From Lawsonibacter sp. (lineage in GTDB: Bacteria; Bacillota; Clostridia; Oscillospirales; Oscillospiraceae), in the NCBI GenBank assembly GCA_022798155.1, contig JAAWLY010000098.1, positions 1-7,727 on the forward strand: a stretch of DNA of 7,727 nucleotides, in the 5' to 3' direction. How positions within the stretch are numbered: position 1 is the first letter of the stretch; every line of letters starts with the position of its first letter. The notes beneath the pieces were generated by a model. That model saw nothing but the letters and a program-made list of their open reading frames with translations. It was not told the origin of the DNA and did not search any database. A program made the position numbers and the translations under genes. Below are positions 4,668 through 7,727 of this stretch, piece after piece.

Positions 4668-7559
4668 TTACCGCCGGTTGAAGTGTCTGATTTTGTTTCG
4701 TAAGGTCAGCACGCTGGGGTCCACTTTTTGGCTGCTGGCTGTTCCGCTATTGTACCGGTGGATGTGCTGTTGTACGGTGAGCAGGCTCGGGTCGGCGCCC
4801 TGGTCGATGAGGTCGTCGCCGCCCTCCCAGAGGGGGATGCCCAGAGACGGGTCCGGCATCTGGACTGGCGCGCTCTGTGCCGCGGGAGTTTCCGGCTGGG
4901 TCTGTTCTGCTGCGTCCTGCTGCTGGACGGGGGCGTCGAGTTCGGCCATCACCCGCTCCAGCTCGTCGTTGGCTATGGCGTCCCAACCGGCCTGCTGATC
5001 GGCTCTCGCTTTGCTCTTGGCCTTTCCGGATGCGGTTTTGGAGGCCATGTAAGCCAGCGGATTTGTGGCGGCCAGCTTAAAGCGGTCCCACTTACTCAGA
5101 TCCTCCCAGCCGTCGTTAACCATACTGTCGCGCATGCGGTCGTGATTGCGTTTCCAGTGGAGGTATTTGCCCTGGAACCAGCTCTTGGCCCGCTGGTCCC
5201 ATCTCATATTGGCCCGGGAAGAGGCGGTGCCAGCCGCCGTGACGCTCAACTTCTTGGCGCTGCCGTCGTCTCCCTGCTTTTTCTGCGCGTTTTCTGCCTT
5301 GAGCTGTTGTTTTGCGGCGTTGCGGGCTTCTGCGGAGGCCTTCCGGCGGTCCGCTCGGGTGGCTTTTTCCTGCTCGGCTTTCTCTTTTTCCTTGGCCTTC
5401 TTTTTCTTTTTGGCCTTTCTCAGCTCTTTCTTCCAATTATCACCGTATCGATCCTTGAAGCTCTGTTCCTCCTTTGCTTCTGCATCTGCCTTGGCCTTGG
5501 CCGCCGCAACGATGTGGTATTTCCGCTCCTCTTTTTGGATGTTCTCATCCCAGGCGTCGTCAACGTCTGTGCTGGCGCCCATATCAGCGTTCAGCTTGGC
5601 CATGGTGGCCTTTCGGTCCACAAGCTGGCCGTCCCTTACGGCGTGGCCGGCGGCACCGAACCGCTCAGCGGTGAGCTTTGCCTCGTCGGAGAACCGCCCT
5701 CCGTTCTTTTCCTGCATCAGCTCTTCCATACTGGTCTGCTCTTGGTCAGTCTTTTTCATGTTGGCCATTTTATTCGTGGTGGCACCCTCATACAGTCGCT
5801 TGTTGACGGCGTGCTTGGCCCGATGCTGGCATTCGTCTATCTCCTCGATGGTGAGCTCCACCTCCTCGGGCGACTTATTCAGCACGGCCGCCTTCTGGCA
5901 CTTTTTCTGCTGAATCAGCCTTTCCGTTACCCTCTGGCGCAGCTGCATATGCCGGTCGCCCAGGTTTCCCTCCCGCATCAGCTTCTTTTCTCGATCGGTC
6001 ATCTCGCTGCCGACGTAGTCCGCGACCTTCTGGGTCGCGCCGATGCCGATGGAGGCGGCGGTCCCGATGACCGGGAGGAAGGCTGCCGCGCCGCCCGCCA
6101 TATCCAACGCACCATGGACCGTTTTGCTTATGCCCTCTCGCCTGTGGACCTTTGCGGTGCGCTGCTGGGCGCTGAGCAGGTTGTCCATGAGCTGGTCGTT
6201 CTTTTGCTGGTCCTCACCGGTCCGGCCCTGGGAGCCGTTCCGGATTTTTGCCAGCGTACTTTTGGACAGATCTCTGTCGGTATTGGCCATGACTGTCTGC
6301 CGGACCCCACTGCCGGCATTCAGAGCTCCGCTGCCCATCTGTAAGAGGGCACCGGCCGGTCCGGCGACTTCTTCGCTGAGCACATTCATATTCTCCAGGC
6401 CGCTGACGATGGAACTGCCGCCTTCCAGTACACCGCTGGTGGCGTCCGTGATCTGCTGGACCTTATCGCCCTCGCCGGCGTCGTCCTGGGCGGCCTCGAT
6501 AAGGTGGCGCATGGAATTGAAGGCCTGGATGCCGCCGCCCAGCATTTCAGTGACGCCGTCCAGCGAGTCAGAGGTTTGTTCGCTCAAAAATTTGCGGCTC
6601 TCCGGCAGGAATTCATTGACCGACTGGAGGGACGTGGCCACGTTGCCAGCGAAGTCGCTTGCCAGCTCGGCGCCCTTCTCGACGGTGTCGCCATCTAGCT
6701 CGCCCGTCTCTATCAGCTCCTTCATTCCCTTGTAGTTTTGGCAGAACCCTATCCCGGCCCTTATGCCGCCGGTTGCGGTCCGTGCCTTTCTCAGGACTTT
6801 CATGCCCTTGGAGTCCTTCGCACGCCCCGCCATCTGCCGGAGCGCGGCGGGGCCTTCCTTGTCGTCGGCCAGATCATCCAGGCTGTCGGTGATGAAGTCG
6901 GTGCCATCGTTGAAGGCGTCTAAGGGGCCAGCTACCTTGTCCTCAAGGAGATCGTAGTCGTCTTCATCGGCCAGCTCGGGTTCGCCGGTTGTCTGGGCGG
7001 GGGCCGGAGCGGTTCCCGCCGCTTTCTTTTTATCCTTTTTCGCCTGCATGGGGCCCGACGCCCCGACGGCGCTGACGGAGGACAGCGACCCGGTCACGGG
7101 GCCGGCGCTCTCCCCGTTTGCGGCCAGAGCGCCCTCGTGATCCGCCCGGGCCTCCAGCGCGGAATTGTCCAGAAACCCCCGGCCCTGTACCTCACCCCGG
7201 GTCTGGGAGGCCACATGGCTGAGCTCATGACCCAGCAGCTCCTGCCCCTGCCGGGAGGTGAAGTCCGTCTGGCCGGGGGCGAAGGCGATGCGGCTGCCCT
7301 GTGCCACGGCCTGGGCCCCAGCGTCGGCCACCGCCTGGCTGCGGTAGAGCTGGACACCGGAAAAATCCATCCCGAAGGCGTGTTCCATTTTGGCCTGGAT
7401 CTGGCCAGGCAGGTCCACCTTCTGGCCCAACTGCTCCGCAGTCGGCTGGGCCTGACCGGACCGCAGGGCGTCCATGGAGGGGACAGAAGCGCGGGCTGTC
7501 TGAGGTGCAGGCTTGTCATGGAGGGGTGCCCCCCGGTTCTTTTTCTGATAGGTCTGCAT
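4668..7559 (-). CDS. DUF4157 (eCIS core domain) large protein, candidate injection-system cargo or toxin
   Basis: A 963-residue protein. ATG 7559 is chosen because AGAGGGGG lies 5 bases upstream; the longer frame to 7703 would run through the promoter. Residues about 42-140 form the DUF4157/eCIS-core domain: LGQKVDLPGQIQAKMEHAFG, SGVQLYRS, IAFAPGQTDF, then LLGHELSHVASQ with the HExxH zinc motif (His111, Glu112, His115) and LEARAD with a possible third ligand. This family is known to be enriched among cargo of extracellular contractile injection systems. Residues 155-235 are a low-complexity linker. Residues 240-480 are helical and Gly-rich. Residues 482-515 are a glycine-rich hydrophobic segment (GGAAAFLPVIGTAASIGIGA), perhaps membrane-active. 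Residues 680-765 are a Lys/Glu/Ala-rich coiled-coil-like stretch. The last 60 residues hold three DPS motifs. There is no N-terminal signal peptide. No known toxin fold is recognised, so its activity is open. Confidence 0.85.
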   Translation of the reverse strand: MQTYQKKNRGAPLHDKPAPQTARASVPSMDALRSGQAQPTAEQLGQKVDLPGQIQAKMEHAFGMDFSGVQLYRSQAVADAGAQAVAQGSRIAFAPGQTDFTSRQGQELLGHELSHVASQTRGEVQGRGFLDNSALEARADHEGALAANGESAGPVTGSLSSVSAVGASGPMQAKKDKKKAAGTAPAPAQTTGEPELADEDDYDLLEDKVAGPLDAFNDGTDFITDSLDDLADDKEGPAALRQMAGRAKDSKGMKVLRKARTATGGIRAGIGFCQNYKGMKELIETGELDGDTVEKGAELASDFAGNVATSLQSVNEFLPESRKFLSEQTSDSLDGVTEMLGGGIQAFNSMRHLIEAAQDDAGEGDKVQQITDATSGVLEGGSSIVSGLENMNVLSEEVAGPAGALLQMGSGALNAGSGVRQTVMANTDRDLSKSTLAKIRNGSQGRTGEDQQKNDQLMDNLLSAQQRTAKVHRREGISKTVHGALDMAGGAAAFLPVIGTAASIGIGATQKVADYVGSEMTDREKKLMREGNLGDRHMQLRQRVTERLIQQKKCQKAAVLNKSPEEVELTIEEIDECQHRAKHAVNKRLYEGATTNKMANMKKTDQEQTSMEELMQEKNGGRFSDEAKLTAERFGAAGHAVRDGQLVDRKATMAKLNADMGASTDVDDAWDENIQKEERKYHIVAAAKAKADAEAKEEQSFKDRYGDNWKKELRKAKKKKKAKEKEKAEQEKATRADRRKASAEARNAAKQQLKAENAQKKQGDDGSAKKLSVTAAGTASSRANMRWDQRAKSWFQGKYLHWKRNHDRMRDSMVNDGWEDLSKWDRFKLAATNPLAYMASKTASGKAKSKARADQQAGWDAIANDELERVMAELDAPVQQQDAAEQTQPETPAAQSAPVQMPDPSLGIPLWEGGDDLIDQGADPSLLTVQQHIHRYNSGTASSQKVDPSVLTLRNKIRHFNRR
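4671..4853 (-). repeat. DPS-type repeats encoding the extreme C-terminus
   Basis: Residues 923-937 (DPSLLTVQQHIHRYN) and 947-961 (DPSVLTLRNKIRHFN) share DPSxLT, Ile and Asn at equal spacing. A third partial copy, PDPSLGIPL, begins at residue 902. The encoded copies start 20 and 24 residues apart. Short C-terminal repeats may dock to the downstream partner or a tube component; this is inference. Confidence 0.6.
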
Positions 7560-7564
7560 AAAAT

Positions 7565-7572
7565 CCCCCTCT
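7565..7572 (-). promoter_or_regulatory. Ribosome binding site of the DUF4157 gene
   Basis: The - strand reads AGAGGGGG then ATTTT before ATG 7559. The 5-base spacing is short but acceptable. It sets the start and rules out the longer reading frame that would extend to 7703. Confidence 0.65.
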
Positions 7573-7608
7573 TTGCGTTGTTGCGGTGTTTTGCGGGAAA
7601 GGGTGCGA

Positions 7609-7636
7609 AGTAAATCGAAATAAATCGAAATGTCAA
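7609..7636 (-). promoter_or_regulatory. Candidate promoter of the DUF4157 unit with tandem repeats in the spacer
   Basis: The - strand has a perfect TTGACA -35 (complement at 7631-7636). With a 16-base spacer a TTTACT -10 follows (complement at 7609-7614), matching 4 of 6 consensus positions but missing the key second A. The spacer is almost entirely two exact copies of a 10-base unit, TAAATCGAAA on the + strand (7611-7620, 7621-7630). A regulator bound there could block or enable the polymerase. The weak -10 would suit an activated gene. Confidence 0.5.
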
Positions 7637-7660
7637 CGCCAATATGAAATTGTAAGAAAA

Positions 7661-7689
7661 CGCCGAAGAAATTTTGTAGTTTTTCGGCG
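7661..7689 (-). terminator. Probable terminator of an upstream - strand gene
   Basis: CGCCGAA (7661-7667) and TTCGGCG (7683-7689) pair, with further A/T pairs and one mismatch extending the stem. On the - strand the stem is followed by TTTTCTT, a usable T-run; on the + strand only G-rich sequence follows. It probably ends a gene lying beyond 7727. The remaining 7690-7727 shows no gene that I can assign. Confidence 0.6.
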
Positions 7690-7727
7690 GGGGTGGGTAA
7701 CAAAATCAGCAGCTGCCTTGCTCAAAA

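Noticed and set aside
5399..5424. A-rich Lys codon run in the DUF4157 gene as a programmed frameshift site
   Set aside because: The codon phase does not give the classic A-AAA-AAG heptamer, and the alternative frame leads only to a low-complexity product.
5146..5913. A 255-codon + strand open frame rich in Ser, Phe and Ala
   Set aside because: It mirrors the Lys/Glu/Ala-rich coding stretch of the large - strand gene, giving artificial Phe/Leu/Ser runs, and it has no start signal.
4728..6344. A 538-codon open frame on the + strand
   Set aside because: It lies antisense, in codon register, to the DUF4157 gene, whose domain, ribosome site and operon context are convincing. It has no ribosome site, and the GC-rich opposite strand explains the lack of stops.
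7560..7703. N-terminal extension of the DUF4157 protein by 48 residues
   Set aside because: The extension would read through the terminator and promoter candidates, starts with a TTG lacking a ribosome site, and is unlike the family.
1..7727. CRISPR arrays, tRNA or rRNA genes
   Set aside because: I saw no regularly spaced direct repeats and no tRNA-like cloverleaf or rRNA sequence on either strand.

Overview
The window looks like chromosome from a moderate-GC Firmicute, most likely a gut clostridium of the Oscillospiraceae type. This is inferred from strong AGGAGG ribosome sites, some probable TTG starts, paired LytTR regulators, an IS630-type transposase and a CtkA/HipA-like kinase remnant. 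No rRNA or marker gene fixes the taxon.

The left part (about 1-2400, mainly + strand) is a worn accessory region. It holds the 3' part of a frameshifted IS630 transposase, cut by the window edge, and a coding remnant that begins right at the transposon's right end. A CtkA/HipA-type kinase follows that has lost its N-terminal ATP-binding lobe. Then comes a gene-poor stretch with two hairpins, a short 54-codon ORF with an excellent ribosome site, a possible 17-codon leader, and an unrecognised 128-residue acidic protein.

The middle part (2452-3886, - strand) is a two-gene unit of paralogous regulators. Each is 234 residues with a receiver-like N-terminal half and a C-terminal LytTR DNA-binding domain. 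The upstream one keeps a phosphorylatable Asp and a Lys-Pro. The downstream one has Glu in place of the Asp and lacks the Lys. The intergenic region in front of them has a long dyad and short repeats.

The right part (4079-7727, - strand) is visibly GC-richer and is the most interesting section. A 963-residue protein starts with a DUF4157 (eCIS core) domain carrying an HELSH zinc-peptidase-type motif. It continues with long helical, glycine-rich and Lys/Glu/Ala-rich segments and ends in short DPS-type repeats. A 164-residue protein with a possible YbjN/secretion-chaperone-like fold follows 36 bases later, and a perfect 16-bp hairpin terminator ends the unit. The promoter candidate has a perfect TTGACA with two tandem 10-bp repeats in its spacer. 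My reading is a cargo or toxin of an extracellular contractile injection system with its dedicated partner (chaperone or immunity protein), next to a LytTR pair that could control it. No sheath, tube or baseplate gene is in the window, so the link to an injection apparatus is inference.
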